Shown: positions 24,088 through 31,979 of the stretch, in pieces
Layout of the letters: each line of letters begins with the position of its first letter
Position numbering within the stretch: position 1 is the first letter of the stretch
Origin: Streptomyces cyanogenus
GTDB lineage: Bacteria > Actinomycetota > Actinomycetes > Streptomycetales > Streptomycetaceae
DNA length: 64,000 bases
Assembly: GCF_017526105.1 (NCBI RefSeq)
Contig: NZ_CP071839.1
Span: 5,037,001 to 5,101,000, forward strand
Direction: 5' to 3'
Notes under the pieces: generated by a model
Databases searched by the model: none
Told to the model about the DNA's origin: nothing
What the model saw: the letters and a program-made list of their open reading frames with translations, nothing else
Translations under genes and position numbers: made by a program

Positions 24088-25053
24088 TCAGCCCACGGTG
24101 ATCGAGTCCAGCTTGGCGCGGAGGTACACGTGCGAGTCGACGGGCGGGTACGCCACCCGTCCCACCGGCGCCGGCAGGGACTCCACCAGCGTGCCCGGGG
24201 TGCACTCGCCGAAGTAGACCAGCGACATCAGCTCCTCGGCGGGCGCGTCGACGGGCGGCGGCAGCACCCGGTGCCGGCCCGACCGCCACCGGTCCCCGGT
24301 CCAACGGGCCAGCAGGTCCCCGATGTTGACGGTGAACGCGGCCGGGTCGTACGGCGCGTCCTGCCAGCCGTCGGCGTCGGTGTACACCTGGAGGCCGCCC
24401 CGGCCGGCCTGCCGGTCGAGGATGGTGACGGTCCCGAAGTCGGTGTGCGGCCCGATCCGGAACTGCCCCGGCTGCGGCGCACCGACGACGTCCGTCCCCG
24501 GGTACCAGTTGATGTTGAAGCCGTAGGTCGGGTGGTCCATGTGCCGGGCGAAGAAGTCGGCGCCCAGGCCGAGCGCGCAGGCCAGCAGGGACAGCAGCTC
24601 CTTCTCCAGCGCTGCCATCCGGCCCAGGTACTCCTCGCACAGCCCGCGCAGCGCGGGCACCTCGGCGGGCCACACGTTGGGCGCGTACCACTCGGCGTCG
24701 ACGGCCGGGTCCCCGAACGGCTCGGCGGTCGCGAAGGTGAGCGACTCCTTCAGGTCCGGCGGGGTCCGGGTGCCCTCCGCGTACCCGTTGGCCTCGGTGC
24801 CCGGGCCGAGCCAGCCGCGTCCGCCGACCTTCGCCGCGTACCGCTGCTTGACCCGGTCGGGCAGCAGGAAGAACTCCCGCGCGGCCGACCGGATCCCGGC
24901 CCGCAGCTGCGGTGCCACGCCGTGCCCGGTGACCAGCAGGAACCCGGCGGTCTGGAGCGCCTGGTCGACGGTGCGGGCGAGCCGGGCCCGCGGCACCGCG
25001 TCCCCCTCGGTCCAGACCCGAAGATCGACGGTGGGAATGCGCGCGTCACTCAC
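24088..25053 (-). CDS. 2-oxoglutarate/Fe(II)-dependent oxygenase, isopenicillin N synthase-like
   Basis: 321 residues. The fold and iron ligands of the IPNS/ACC-oxidase family are visible: N-terminal 'RIPTVDLRVWTEGD', the HxD pair in 'IGPHTDFGTVTIL', the distal His in 'SGRHRVLPPP' and the RxS-like region near 'RLVYFGE' as 'EELMSLVYFGE'. Such enzymes hydroxylate or desaturate small molecules; some process plant-hormone-like or amino-acid substrates. It lies 61 bp downstream of the small motif-bearing protein gene on the same strand and may share its transcript, but a functional link is not evident. Confidence 0.85.
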   Translation of the reverse strand: MSDARIPTVDLRVWTEGDAVPRARLARTVDQALQTAGFLLVTGHGVAPQLRAGIRSAAREFFLLPDRVKQRYAAKVGGRGWLGPGTEANGYAEGTRTPPDLKESLTFATAEPFGDPAVDAEWYAPNVWPAEVPALRGLCEEYLGRMAALEKELLSLLACALGLGADFFARHMDHPTYGFNINWYPGTDVVGAPQPGQFRIGPHTDFGTVTILDRQAGRGGLQVYTDADGWQDAPYDPAAFTVNIGDLLARWTGDRWRSGRHRVLPPPVDAPAEELMSLVYFGECTPGTLVESLPAPVGRVAYPPVDSHVYLRAKLDSITVG

Positions 25054-25114
25054 ACTGGCCTCTTCCCGGAGCCGGGGTACCTGCTCTCATGCTTCCATCC
25101 CTCGGCGGGCGTTT

Positions 25115-25465
25115 CTAGCCGCCCAGCAGGCCGACGACCGCCTGGACGGCCTGGGCCACCGGCTGGCCGACCGCGCCCACGGTGGCGGCGATCCCGGCGA
25201 TCGCCATCAGCGCGCGGTGCCGCTCCTGCGCGGGGACGGCGGCGTCGGTACCGAGGGCGGGCAGGGACTCGTCGAGCAGCCGGGCGCTGGCGGCCGGCAC
25301 CTGGGCGCGCAACTCGACGATCATCCGGTGCAGTTCGGCGAGGGCCGCGACCAGCGCCGGGTCCGGTTCGGCGCCGGGGGTCACCTGGTTCCTGACGATG
25401 CCCTGGTTGCCCTGGCCGCCGTACATGTTCACGTTGTCGCCGTAGTAGTAGTTGTTGCCGGTCAT
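25115..25465 (-). CDS. Small helical protein with N-terminal Gly/Asn amyloid-like motif
   Basis: 116 residues. Residues 5-22 ('NYYYGDNVNMYGGQGN' and following 'QGI') nearly repeat the C-terminus of the upstream protein. Then comes an amphipathic helical region ('ALVAALAELHRMIVELRAQV') and a hydrophobic Gly/Ala-rich C-terminal helix ('IAGIAATVGAVGQPVAQAVQ'). ATG 25465 overlaps the stop of the upstream gene (ATGA), so translation is coupled. A short Asn/Gly-rich motif shared by two adjacent genes is the layout of bacterial amyloid-signalling pairs, in which the motifs co-assemble to pass a signal to an effector. That reading is inference; the protein itself I do not recognise. Confidence 0.7.
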   Translation of the reverse strand: MTGNNYYYGDNVNMYGGQGNQGIVRNQVTPGAEPDPALVAALAELHRMIVELRAQVPAASARLLDESLPALGTDAAVPAQERHRALMAIAGIAATVGAVGQPVAQAVQAVVGLLGG

Positions 25466-25530
25466 CCCGAGATCCCCACGTTTCCGTTGCCGCCGTACAT
25501 GTTGACGTTGTCGCCGAAGTAGTAGTGGTT
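25413..25530. repeat. 44-bp direct repeat encoding the shared motif of two overlapping genes
   Basis: Copies at 25413-25456 and 25487-25530 match at 40 of 44 positions with a 74-bp offset. Each encodes, on the minus strand, the core YY(Y/F)GDNVNMYGG. One copy ends the upstream gene and the other begins the downstream gene. Confidence 0.75.
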
Positions 25531-26178
25531 CGGCGAGACGGTGAGGCGCTCCACCGTCACCCGGAACTCGGTGTCGGGGTGGTCGATGGCGTACGAGATC
25601 TGGCCCACGAGCTGGTCCAGATAGCGTTCGTCGCGGCTGGTGACCAGGCCGGTGGAGGCGCCGGACGTCTCCACGGCGAGGACGTGGTGCGGCTGGGCCG
25701 TCAGGACGGACATCATGTCGATGAAGAAGTAGACGGCCGCGGCGAGCGCCAGGAGCCAGACCCAGGCGACGTAACTGGCCCCGCCGGAGTCGGCGCCCTC
25801 GAACGTCAGCGAGGGCAGCCCCGGCAGCATGGCGATGAACCCGACCACCAGGGTTCCGGCGGCGTACCGCAGGAACCGCAGTACCGCCTCCTTGCGCTTC
25901 GGGCGCATCGTGAAGGTGTAGACGCGGGCGATGTTGTGCAGCGGGTAGACGGCTGAGCCGATCCACAGGATCCGCTTGCTGACCCGCAGTTCCACGGTGG
26001 CCGGCGGAGCGGTCCGGGCCGGCGGCGGCACGTCCGGCATGGGCGGCCCGGAGTACACCGTGGCCGCCGGTTCGGGCGGCGGGCCGGAGGGCGGTTCGGC
26101 CGGCGGCGCGAGCGGCGGCGCGGCCGGTGCGGAAGGCGGTGTGTGGGCCGGGCGCTCGGGCGGCTGGCCGGTCTCCAT
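25462..26178 (-). CDS. DUF6232-like membrane protein with C-terminal Gly/Asn amyloid-like motif
   Basis: 238 residues. Residues 1-60 are Pro/Ala-rich and likely disordered. 'RVSKRILWIGSAVYPLHNIA' starts a domain I associate with DUF6232, followed by two membrane helices ('YAAGTLVVGFIAMLPGL' and 'YVAWVWLLALAAAVYFFIDM') and a soluble region ('EFRVTVERLTVSPNHYYFGD'). The last 20 residues carry YYFGDNVNMYGGNGNVGI, almost the same motif that opens the next protein. Overlap of 4 bp with that gene implies coupled translation in a fixed ratio. It probably acts at the membrane as partner or sensor for the small protein. Confidence 0.75.
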   Translation of the reverse strand: METGQPPERPAHTPPSAPAAPPLAPPAEPPSGPPPEPAATVYSGPPMPDVPPPARTAPPATVELRVSKRILWIGSAVYPLHNIARVYTFTMRPKRKEAVLRFLRYAAGTLVVGFIAMLPGLPSLTFEGADSGGASYVAWVWLLALAAAVYFFIDMMSVLTAQPHHVLAVETSGASTGLVTSRDERYLDQLVGQISYAIDHPDTEFRVTVERLTVSPNHYYFGDNVNMYGGNGNVGISG

Positions 26179-26331
26179 GTGGTCCCCCAGAGGTCAGAAG
26201 ATCCCTCGTGTCTCGATGCCGACCATTAACCCCACCCGGGGTCGGCAGTGGCAAGCCGATATGGCAGGAGCACGAAGGAATCTGACGGATCCTCACCACC
26301 CCGGCCCGGCAGATCGGGCTCCGGTCGGCCG

Positions 26332-26556
26332 CTAGTCGCGCCGGGGGTCGTCGTCCCCGCCCCGGGACCTCTCGTCCAGGGACTTCAGGAACTCCGGATT
26401 GTCGTCCGGGGCGACCCAGCCCGCGGCGGCGTTGCGGTGCCACTCGGCCGGAGTGGAGCCGCCCGCCGGACCGCGCCGGGTCCGGCCGGTGAACAGCCAG
26501 CCGACGGAGTAGATCAACAGCGCCATGACCAGCAGGAACGGCAGATACCTGAGCAT
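26332..26556 (-). CDS. Small membrane protein with hydrophilic tail
   Basis: 74 residues. 'LRYLPFLLVMALLIYSVGWLF' is one N-terminal membrane helix; the rest is charged and rich in Gly, Asp and Arg ('AAAGWVAPDDNPEFLKSLDE'). It resembles the short phospholipase D-nuclease N-terminal-like proteins common in actinobacteria. ATG 26556 is preferred because it begins the membrane helix; the frame is open to 26634 but overlaps the divergent promoter. It is transcribed away from the UbiD-like gene. Function unknown. Confidence 0.65.
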   Translation of the reverse strand: MLRYLPFLLVMALLIYSVGWLFTGRTRRGPAGGSTPAEWHRNAAAGWVAPDDNPEFLKSLDERSRGGDDDPRRD

Positions 26557-26619
26557 GGCCGCGCGTACTCCCCACGCCGTGATTCGACCCTGGTGACCCG
26601 GCCAGAGTAGCGGGTGGCA

Positions 26620-26635
26620 GATACTGGGACACATG
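26620..26635 (+). promoter_or_regulatory. -10 box for a probably leaderless UbiD-like transcript
   Basis: GATACT (26620-26625) lies 7 bp before ATG 26633, the normal distance from -10 to transcription start, so the mRNA probably begins at or next to the start codon. No Shine-Dalgarno sequence is present. Confidence 0.45.
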
Positions 26636-28084
26636 GCTTATGACGATCTTCGCTCCCTGCTGCGGGCGCTGGAGCGCGAGGGAGACCTCACACGCATCAA
26701 GGCCGAGGTCGACCCACATCTGGAAGTGGGGGAGATCGTCGACCGGGTGCAGAAGGCCGGCGGCCCGGCGCTCCTCTTCGAGAACGTGCGCGGCTCGGAC
26801 ATGCCCCTCGCCATGAACGTGTACGGCACCGACCGCCGCCTGCTGAAGGCGCTGGGCCTGAAGTCGTACGGCGATATCTCCGAGAAGATCGGCGGCCTGC
26901 TGCGGCCCGAGCTGCCGCACGGCTTCGTCGGCGTGCGCGAGGCCTTCGGCAAGCTGGGCGCGATGACCCACGTCCCGCCGCGGAAGGTCAAGGAGGCGCC
27001 GGTGCAGGAGGTCGTCCTGCGCGGCGACGACGTCGACCTCGACCGGCTCCCGGCACTGTTCACCTGGCCGAAGGACGGCGGCTCCTTCTTCAACCTGGGC
27101 CTGACCCACACCAAGGACCCCGAGACCGGCATCCGGAACCTGGGCCTGTACCGGCTGCAGCGCCACGACAAGCGCACGATCGGCATGCACTGGCAGATCC
27201 ACAAGGACAGCCGGAACCACTACCAGGTGGCCGCGCGCAGGGGCGAACGCCTGCCGGTCGCCATCGCCTTCGGGTGCCCGCCCGCCGTGACGTACGCCTC
27301 CACCGCCCCCCTCCCCGGCGACATCGACGAGTACCTCTTCGCCGGGTTCCTCGCCGGCAAGCGCATCGAGATGGTCGACTGCAAGACCGTCCCGCTCCAG
27401 GTGCCGGCAGGCGCCGAGGTGGTCCTGGAGGGCTGGCTGGAGCCGGGCGAGATGCTGCCCGAGGGCCCCTTCGGCGACCACACCGGCTTCTACACCCCGC
27501 AGGAGCCCTTCCCGGCCCTGAGGATCGACTGCGTGACGATGCGCAGGCGCCCCCTGCTCCAGTCGATCGTCGTCGGCAGGCCCCCCACGGAGGACGGCCC
27601 CCTCGGCCGCGCCACGGAACGCTTCTTCCTCCCGCTGCTCAAGATCATCGTCCCGGACATCGTGGACTACCACCTGCCGGAGGCCGGCGGCTTCCACAAC
27701 TGCGCGATCGTCTCGATCGACAAGAAGTACCCGAAGCACGCGCAGAAGGTGATGCACGCGATCTGGGGCGCGCACATGATGTCCCTGACCAAGCTGATCG
27801 TGGTCGTGGACTCCGACTGTGACGTGCACGATCTGCACGAAGTCGCCTGGCGGGCCCTCGGCAACACCGACTACGCCCGCGACCTCACGGTCGTGGAGGG
27901 CCCCGTCGACCACCTGGACCACGCCTCCTACCAGCAGTTCTGGGGTGGCAAGGCGGGCATCGACGCGACGAAGAAGTGGCCGGAGGAGGGTTACACCCGG
28001 GACGGGGGCTGGCCGGACATGGTCCTGTCGGACCCGGATACGGCGGCCCTGGTGGACCGCCGCTGGAAGGAGTACGGACTGTGA
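26633..28084 (+). CDS. mqnL: UbiD-family decarboxylase of futalosine-pathway menaquinone synthesis
   Basis: 483 residues, full length for the family. It carries UbiD signatures such as 'GMHWQIHKDSRNHYQVA' (active-site region), 'PEGPFGDHTGFYTPQEPFP' (with the conserved Glu) and 'PSHLVVVVD'-like 'TKLIVVVDSDCDVHD'. UbiD enzymes use prenylated FMN made by a UbiX partner; here a UbiX-like gene lies 1.3 kb downstream and a UbiA-like prenyltransferase overlaps its stop. In the futalosine route this set prenylates and decarboxylates 1,4-dihydroxy-6-naphthoate. Assignment to that step follows from the mqnE, mqnA and mqnC genes in the same window. Confidence 0.93.
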   Translation: MAYDDLRSLLRALEREGDLTRIKAEVDPHLEVGEIVDRVQKAGGPALLFENVRGSDMPLAMNVYGTDRRLLKALGLKSYGDISEKIGGLLRPELPHGFVGVREAFGKLGAMTHVPPRKVKEAPVQEVVLRGDDVDLDRLPALFTWPKDGGSFFNLGLTHTKDPETGIRNLGLYRLQRHDKRTIGMHWQIHKDSRNHYQVAARRGERLPVAIAFGCPPAVTYASTAPLPGDIDEYLFAGFLAGKRIEMVDCKTVPLQVPAGAEVVLEGWLEPGEMLPEGPFGDHTGFYTPQEPFPALRIDCVTMRRRPLLQSIVVGRPPTEDGPLGRATERFFLPLLKIIVPDIVDYHLPEAGGFHNCAIVSIDKKYPKHAQKVMHAIWGAHMMSLTKLIVVVDSDCDVHDLHEVAWRALGNTDYARDLTVVEGPVDHLDHASYQQFWGGKAGIDATKKWPEEGYTRDGGWPDMVLSDPDTAALVDRRWKEYGL

Positions 28085-28983
28085 CGTCGGCATCCGCCGC
28101 CATCCCCCAGCCGGGACGCACCAGAGCCTTCCTGCGCCTGGTGATGATCGAGCACTCGGTCTTCGCGCTGCCCTTCGCCTACATCGCCTCGCTGACGGCG
28201 ATGTACGAGTGGGACCGGAACATCCACTGGGGCCGCCTGCTGCTGGTCACGGTCTGCATGGTCGGCCTGCGCACCTTCGCCATGGCCGTCAACCGGATCA
28301 TCGACCGCGAGATCGACGCCCGGAACCCGCGCACCGCCCACCGCGAGCTGGTGACCGGCGCGATGTCGGTCAGGCACGCCTGGACGGGCGCCCTGATCGC
28401 CGTGGTGGTCTTCCTGGGCGCGGCCGCCCTGCTCAATCCGCTCTGCCTGGCCCTGGCCCCGGTCGCGGTGATCCCGATGGTGGTCTACCCCTACGGGAAG
28501 CGCTTCACCAACTTCCCGCAGGCCATCCTCGGCCTCGCCCAGGCCATGGGCCCGATCGGCGGCTGGCTGGCGATCAGCGGCGAGTGGTCCTGGACGGCGG
28601 TGGTCCTGGGCCTGGCCGTCGGCATCTGGATCGGCGGCTTCGACCTGATCTACGCCTGCCAGGACGTGGAGGCCGACCGCGAGATCGGCGTCAGGTCGGT
28701 CCCGGCCCGCTTCGGCGTCCCGGCCGCGATCTGGGGCGCGCGGGTCTGCCACGCCCTCACGACGGCCCTGTTCGTCTGGTACGGCGTGGCCACCCACGCC
28801 GGCGCGTTCTTCTGGCTGGGCCTGCTGATCGTCGCCGGTGCCTTCGTCTACGAACACCGCATCGTCCGCCCCCACGACCTGTCCCGTCTCGACCGCGCCT
28901 TCTTCTCGGTCAACGGCTTCATCGGGATTGCCCTGTTCGTGTGCGCGCTTCTCGATCTCCTGGTCCGGGGTCTGACCGTCTGA
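28081..28983 (+). CDS. mqnP: UbiA-family prenyltransferase of the futalosine menaquinone pathway
   Basis: 300 residues from GTG 28081, which overlaps the UbiD-like stop (GTGA). Eight to nine membrane helices and both Asp-rich motifs of UbiA enzymes are present: 'NRIIDREIDARNPRT' and 'YACQDVEADREIGV'. These bind the Mg-diphosphate of a polyprenyl donor. It should attach the isoprenoid tail to dihydroxynaphthoate at the membrane. Translational coupling with the decarboxylase and the nearby UbiX-like gene supports this step over ubiquinone or haem O synthesis. Confidence 0.93.
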   Translation: MTSASAAIPQPGRTRAFLRLVMIEHSVFALPFAYIASLTAMYEWDRNIHWGRLLLVTVCMVGLRTFAMAVNRIIDREIDARNPRTAHRELVTGAMSVRHAWTGALIAVVVFLGAAALLNPLCLALAPVAVIPMVVYPYGKRFTNFPQAILGLAQAMGPIGGWLAISGEWSWTAVVLGLAVGIWIGGFDLIYACQDVEADREIGVRSVPARFGVPAAIWGARVCHALTTALFVWYGVATHAGAFFWLGLLIVAGAFVYEHRIVRPHDLSRLDRAFFSVNGFIGIALFVCALLDLLVRGLTV

Positions 28984-29028
28984 GTACGGTCGGCCTGCCA
29001 TCGGGTGCAGGATCCCAGGGAGGCCGGC

Positions 29029-29373
29029 GTGACCGTCTCGGGCATGGATCGCCTGCACTCGCAGCTCAGCAAGCTGGAGGACATGTTCCCCGGCTGTGTC
29101 ACGGAGATTGTCGAGGGCAGCATCGTGATGAACCCGGTCCGGCCCTTCCACGGGAGGACGATCACCAACCTCTGGACGACCGTCGAGGGTGACCTGGTGC
29201 TGGACCCGCTCAAGGGCCACGTCGTCACCCTGTGGAACCCAGGCCCCGACGGCTACCGAGGCCAGGACACGATCCCCTACGGCCCCGAGCTGACCGTCGA
29301 CTCCCCCCTCGGCAAGCTGACCGTCCCCACCGCCTCCCTCCCCGTCGACCCCAAGGCGCCCCACCCGGCCTGA
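29029..29373 (+). pseudogene. Internally deleted Uma2-family (PD-(D/E)XK-like) protein
   Basis: 114 codons from GTG 29029 (CCCAGGGAGG upstream). The N-terminal half ('FPGCVTEIVEGSIVMNPVRP') and the C-terminal end ('LTVDSPLGKLTVPTASLPVD') match the two ends of Uma2 proteins, which are usually about 190 residues in Streptomyces. The middle, which holds the PD-(D/E)XK nuclease-like core, is missing: the frame passes straight from the substrate-hydrophobic region to the terminal 'GYRGQDTIPYG'. The reading frame stays open, so it is a remnant that may still be translated. It sits between the prenyltransferase and UbiX-like genes. Confidence 0.6.
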
Positions 29374-29404
29374 GCCCTGCCCGACCCACCGGTACGCTCA
29401 AGAT

Positions 29405-30079
29405 GTGAACGCAGGAGAAACGCAGCGGGTGCCTTGGATCGTGGGGGTGTCCGGAGCTTCCGGGACGCCGTACGCCGCTGCGGTGCTGCGGGCGCTGCTG
29501 GAGGCGGGGGAAGCGGTGGACCTGGTGGTCAGCCGGGCCTCGCGGCTGACGCTGCTGGACGAGACGGGTATCTCGTTCCGGGACGCCCACTGGCAGGACG
29601 ACCTGCGGGAATGGCTGGCCCGCGGCGCCGACGGCAAGCCGGGCACCTTCGAGGCGGACGTCAGCGGGGTGCGGTACTGGAGCGCGGGCGACCTCGCCGC
29701 CGGTCCGTCCTCGGGGTCGTACCCGGTGAAGGGCATGCTCATCGTGCCCGCCTCCACCGCCTGCGTGGCCGGTGTGGCGCTCGGCCTGTCCAAGGATCTG
29801 CTCCAGCGCGCGGCGAGCGTCACGCTGAAGGAGCGCCGGACGCTGGTCGTGGCCGTACGGGAGACACCGCTGAACGGGCAGACGCTGCGCCACCTCGTCG
29901 CCCTGGACGACGCCGGCGCCACGGTCGTGCCGGCCTCGCCCGCCTTCTACGCGGGCGCCACCCACATCCAGGACCTGGTGGACTTCGTCGCCGGCCGGGT
30001 CCTGGACGCGGCCGGCGTCGAGCACGGCCTGTACCGGCGGTGGAAGGGTGAACTCGGCGGCGGCACGGCGGGCGAGTAA
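29405..30079 (+). CDS. mqnM: UbiX-like flavin prenyltransferase
   Basis: 224 residues from GTG 29405. The flavoprotein pattern is clear: 'WIVGVSGASGTPYAAAVLRA' at the N-terminus, 'MLIVPASTACVAGVALGLSK' for the phosphate/flavin site, and 'RRTLVVAVRETPLNGQTLRH', typical of UbiX/Pad1. UbiX makes prenylated FMN, the cofactor of UbiD-type decarboxylases, so it should serve the UbiD-like enzyme at 26633. TACGCT (29393-29398) about 7 bp before the GTG suggests a leaderless mRNA. A broken Uma2 gene separates it from the prenyltransferase. Confidence 0.92.
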   Translation: MNAGETQRVPWIVGVSGASGTPYAAAVLRALLEAGEAVDLVVSRASRLTLLDETGISFRDAHWQDDLREWLARGADGKPGTFEADVSGVRYWSAGDLAAGPSSGSYPVKGMLIVPASTACVAGVALGLSKDLLQRAASVTLKERRTLVVAVRETPLNGQTLRHLVALDDAGATVVPASPAFYAGATHIQDLVDFVAGRVLDAAGVEHGLYRRWKGELGGGTAGE

Positions 30080-30136
30080 GGCAAGCAGCAGTACCTCTCA
30101 TCACTTCAGGAACTTTCACCGGAAGGCTTCGATCGC

Positions 30137-30592
30137 ATGGACGCGGTGGACAGGCAGCTCATCCAGGCCCTGAGGGAGAACGGCCGGGCCTCGTACGCGG
30201 AGCTGGGGCGTCTCGTCGGCCTGTCGGGCCCCAGCGTCACCGACCGCATCAACCGTCTGGAGGCGGCCGGTGTCATCACCGGTTACCGCGCGACGGTGGA
30301 CGCGGCCTCCCTCGGCCTCGGCGTCACCGCGCTGATCGGCATCTCGCTCTCCGACGCCGCCGACCACGAGGACGTCGCCCAGCGGCTGCGGGACCTGCCG
30401 GAGATCGAGGACTGCTGGTTCATCGCCGGCGACGACTCCTTCATGCTCAAGGTGCGGGCGGCGGACGTGGACGGCCTGGAGAAGATCATCCGCCGGCTCA
30501 GCGGGACCAAGGGCGTCTCCCGCACCCGTACCACGATCGTGCTGTCCACGAAGTGGGAGAACCGGGTCGGGGAGCTGCCGGAAGAGGTGTAG
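30137..30592 (+). CDS. Lrp/AsnC-family transcriptional regulator
   Basis: 151 residues. N-terminal HTH 'MDAVDRQLIQALRENGRASY' and 'ELGRLVGLSGPSVTDRINRL', followed by a RAM-type ligand-binding domain ('DCWFIAGDDSFMLKVRAADV'). Lrp proteins form octamers or dimers and respond to amino acids. It lies between the UbiX-like gene and mqnE, a constant neighbour in Streptomyces menaquinone regions, so it may control these genes, though this is not shown. A strong hairpin follows. Confidence 0.93.
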   Translation: MDAVDRQLIQALRENGRASYAELGRLVGLSGPSVTDRINRLEAAGVITGYRATVDAASLGLGVTALIGISLSDAADHEDVAQRLRDLPEIEDCWFIAGDDSFMLKVRAADVDGLEKIIRRLSGTKGVSRTRTTIVLSTKWENRVGELPEEV

Positions 30593-30614
30593 GCGCGGAA
30601 CGCCGTATGGGGGT

Positions 30615-30637
30615 GCCCCCGCCCGGACGGCGGGGGC
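30615..30637 (+). terminator. Terminator hairpin after the Lrp gene
   Basis: GCCCCCGCC (30615-30623) pairs perfectly with GGCGGGGGC (30629-30637) around a CGGAC loop, 23 bp after the Lrp stop. Confidence 0.7.
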
Positions 30638-30673
30638 GTAACGTTGGCGGGGCTGTCGTAGAAAGGTGTTGGC

Positions 30674-31837
30674 ATGGACGTCGGGCTCAAGCGCGAGCTG
30701 GAGGAGAAGGTCCGCTCCGGTGAGCGGCTGACTCGCGAGGACGGCATCGCGCTGTACGAGTCGGACGACCTGGCCTGGCTCGGCGGGCTGGCCCACGAGG
30801 TGCGGACCCGCAAGAACGGTGACGTCGTCCACTTCAACGTCAACCGGCACCTGAACATGACCAACGTGTGCACGGCCTCCTGCGCCTACTGCTCGTTCCA
30901 GCGCAAGCCGGGCGAGAAGGACGCGTACACGATGCGCATCGAGGAGGCCGTCAAGCTCGCCAAGGCGATGGAGTCGGAGAACCTCACCGAGCTGCACATC
31001 GTCAACGGCCTGCACCCGAACCTGCCGTGGCGCTACTACCCCCGGTCCCTGCGCGAGCTGAAGGCGGCCCTGCCGGACGTCTCGCTCAAGGCGTTCACCG
31101 CCACCGAGATCCACCACTTCGAGACCATCAGCGGTCTGTCCGCCTCGGAGATCCTGGACGAGCTGATCGACGCGGGCCTGGAGTCGCTGACCGGCGGTGG
31201 CGCGGAGATCTTCGACTGGGAGGTCCGGCAGCACATCGTGGACCACAGGACCCACTGGGAGGACTGGTCCCGCATCCACCGCCTGGCGCACGAGAAGGGT
31301 CTGAAGACCCCGTGCACCATGCTGTACGGCCACATCGAGGAGCCCCGCCACCGCGTCGACCACGTCCTGCGGCTGCGCGAGCTCCAGGACGAGACCGGCG
31401 GCTTCCAGGTCTTCATCCCGCTGCGCTACCAGCACGACTTCGTGGACATGAAGGACGGCAAGATCCGCAACCGCCTCCAGGCGCGGACGCAGATGGCCAC
31501 CGGCGCCGAGGCCCTGAAGACCTTCGCCGTCTCCCGGCTCCTGTTCGACAACGTCCCGCACGTCAAGGTCTTCTGGGTCATGCACGGCGTGCAGACCGCC
31601 CAGCTCGCCCTCCAGCACGGCGCCGACGACATGGACGGCTCGGTCGTCGAGTACAAGATCACCCATGACGCGGACAACTTCGGCACGCCGAACAAGCTGA
31701 CCCGCGAGGACCTCCTGGAACTGATCCGCGACGCCGGCTTCCGCCCGGTGGAGCGGAACACGCGGTACGAGATCATCCGCGAGTACGAGGGCCCCGACCC
31801 GGCGCGCCGGGACTCCCCGCAGCCGATGCGGGTCTGA
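30674..31837 (+). CDS. mqnE: Aminofutalosine synthase (radical SAM)
   Basis: 387 residues. The radical SAM cluster motif CxxxCxxC is 'CTASCAYC' (Cys 66, 70, 73), preceded by 'NRHLNMTNV', a hallmark of the MqnE/MqnC/CofH group. MqnE joins 3-[(1-carboxyvinyl)oxy]benzoate to SAM to form aminofutalosine, the second step of the futalosine route. 'FQVFIPLRYQHDFVDMKD' and 'RNRLQARTQMATGAEALKTF' distinguish it from MqnC at 44048. AAAGG precedes the ATG. A terminator hairpin follows. Confidence 0.95.
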   Translation: MDVGLKRELEEKVRSGERLTREDGIALYESDDLAWLGGLAHEVRTRKNGDVVHFNVNRHLNMTNVCTASCAYCSFQRKPGEKDAYTMRIEEAVKLAKAMESENLTELHIVNGLHPNLPWRYYPRSLRELKAALPDVSLKAFTATEIHHFETISGLSASEILDELIDAGLESLTGGGAEIFDWEVRQHIVDHRTHWEDWSRIHRLAHEKGLKTPCTMLYGHIEEPRHRVDHVLRLRELQDETGGFQVFIPLRYQHDFVDMKDGKIRNRLQARTQMATGAEALKTFAVSRLLFDNVPHVKVFWVMHGVQTAQLALQHGADDMDGSVVEYKITHDADNFGTPNKLTREDLLELIRDAGFRPVERNTRYEIIREYEGPDPARRDSPQPMRV

Positions 31838-31875
31838 CTCCTCCCACCCACCCGACTCGGCCGGCCGAGGAGCGC

Positions 31876-31895
31876 GGGGCCGGCGTCCCGGCCCC
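31876..31895 (+). terminator. Terminator hairpin after mqnE
   Basis: GGGGCCGG (31876-31883) and CCGGCCCC (31888-31895) form a perfect 8-bp stem with a CGTC loop, 39 bp after the mqnE stop. Confidence 0.65.
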
Positions 31896-31945
31896 GGGGG
31901 GCGGGGAACCGCGCGACAAGCCACGACGCAGCCGCGGACGCCATG
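31893..31945. repeat. Streptomyces-type dispersed intergenic repeat
   Basis: The stretch from CCCCGGGGGGCGGGGAAC through CGCGCGACAAGCCACGACG and GCAGCCGCGGAC matches, from memory, the dispersed sequence seen downstream of many Streptomyces genes ('GGGGAACCGCGCGACC-AGCCACGACG-CAGCCG'). There is one copy in this window. Confidence 0.45.
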
Positions 31946-31979
31946 GCGTTCGAACCCCCGCGGCGGGTACTCGGGCGCC

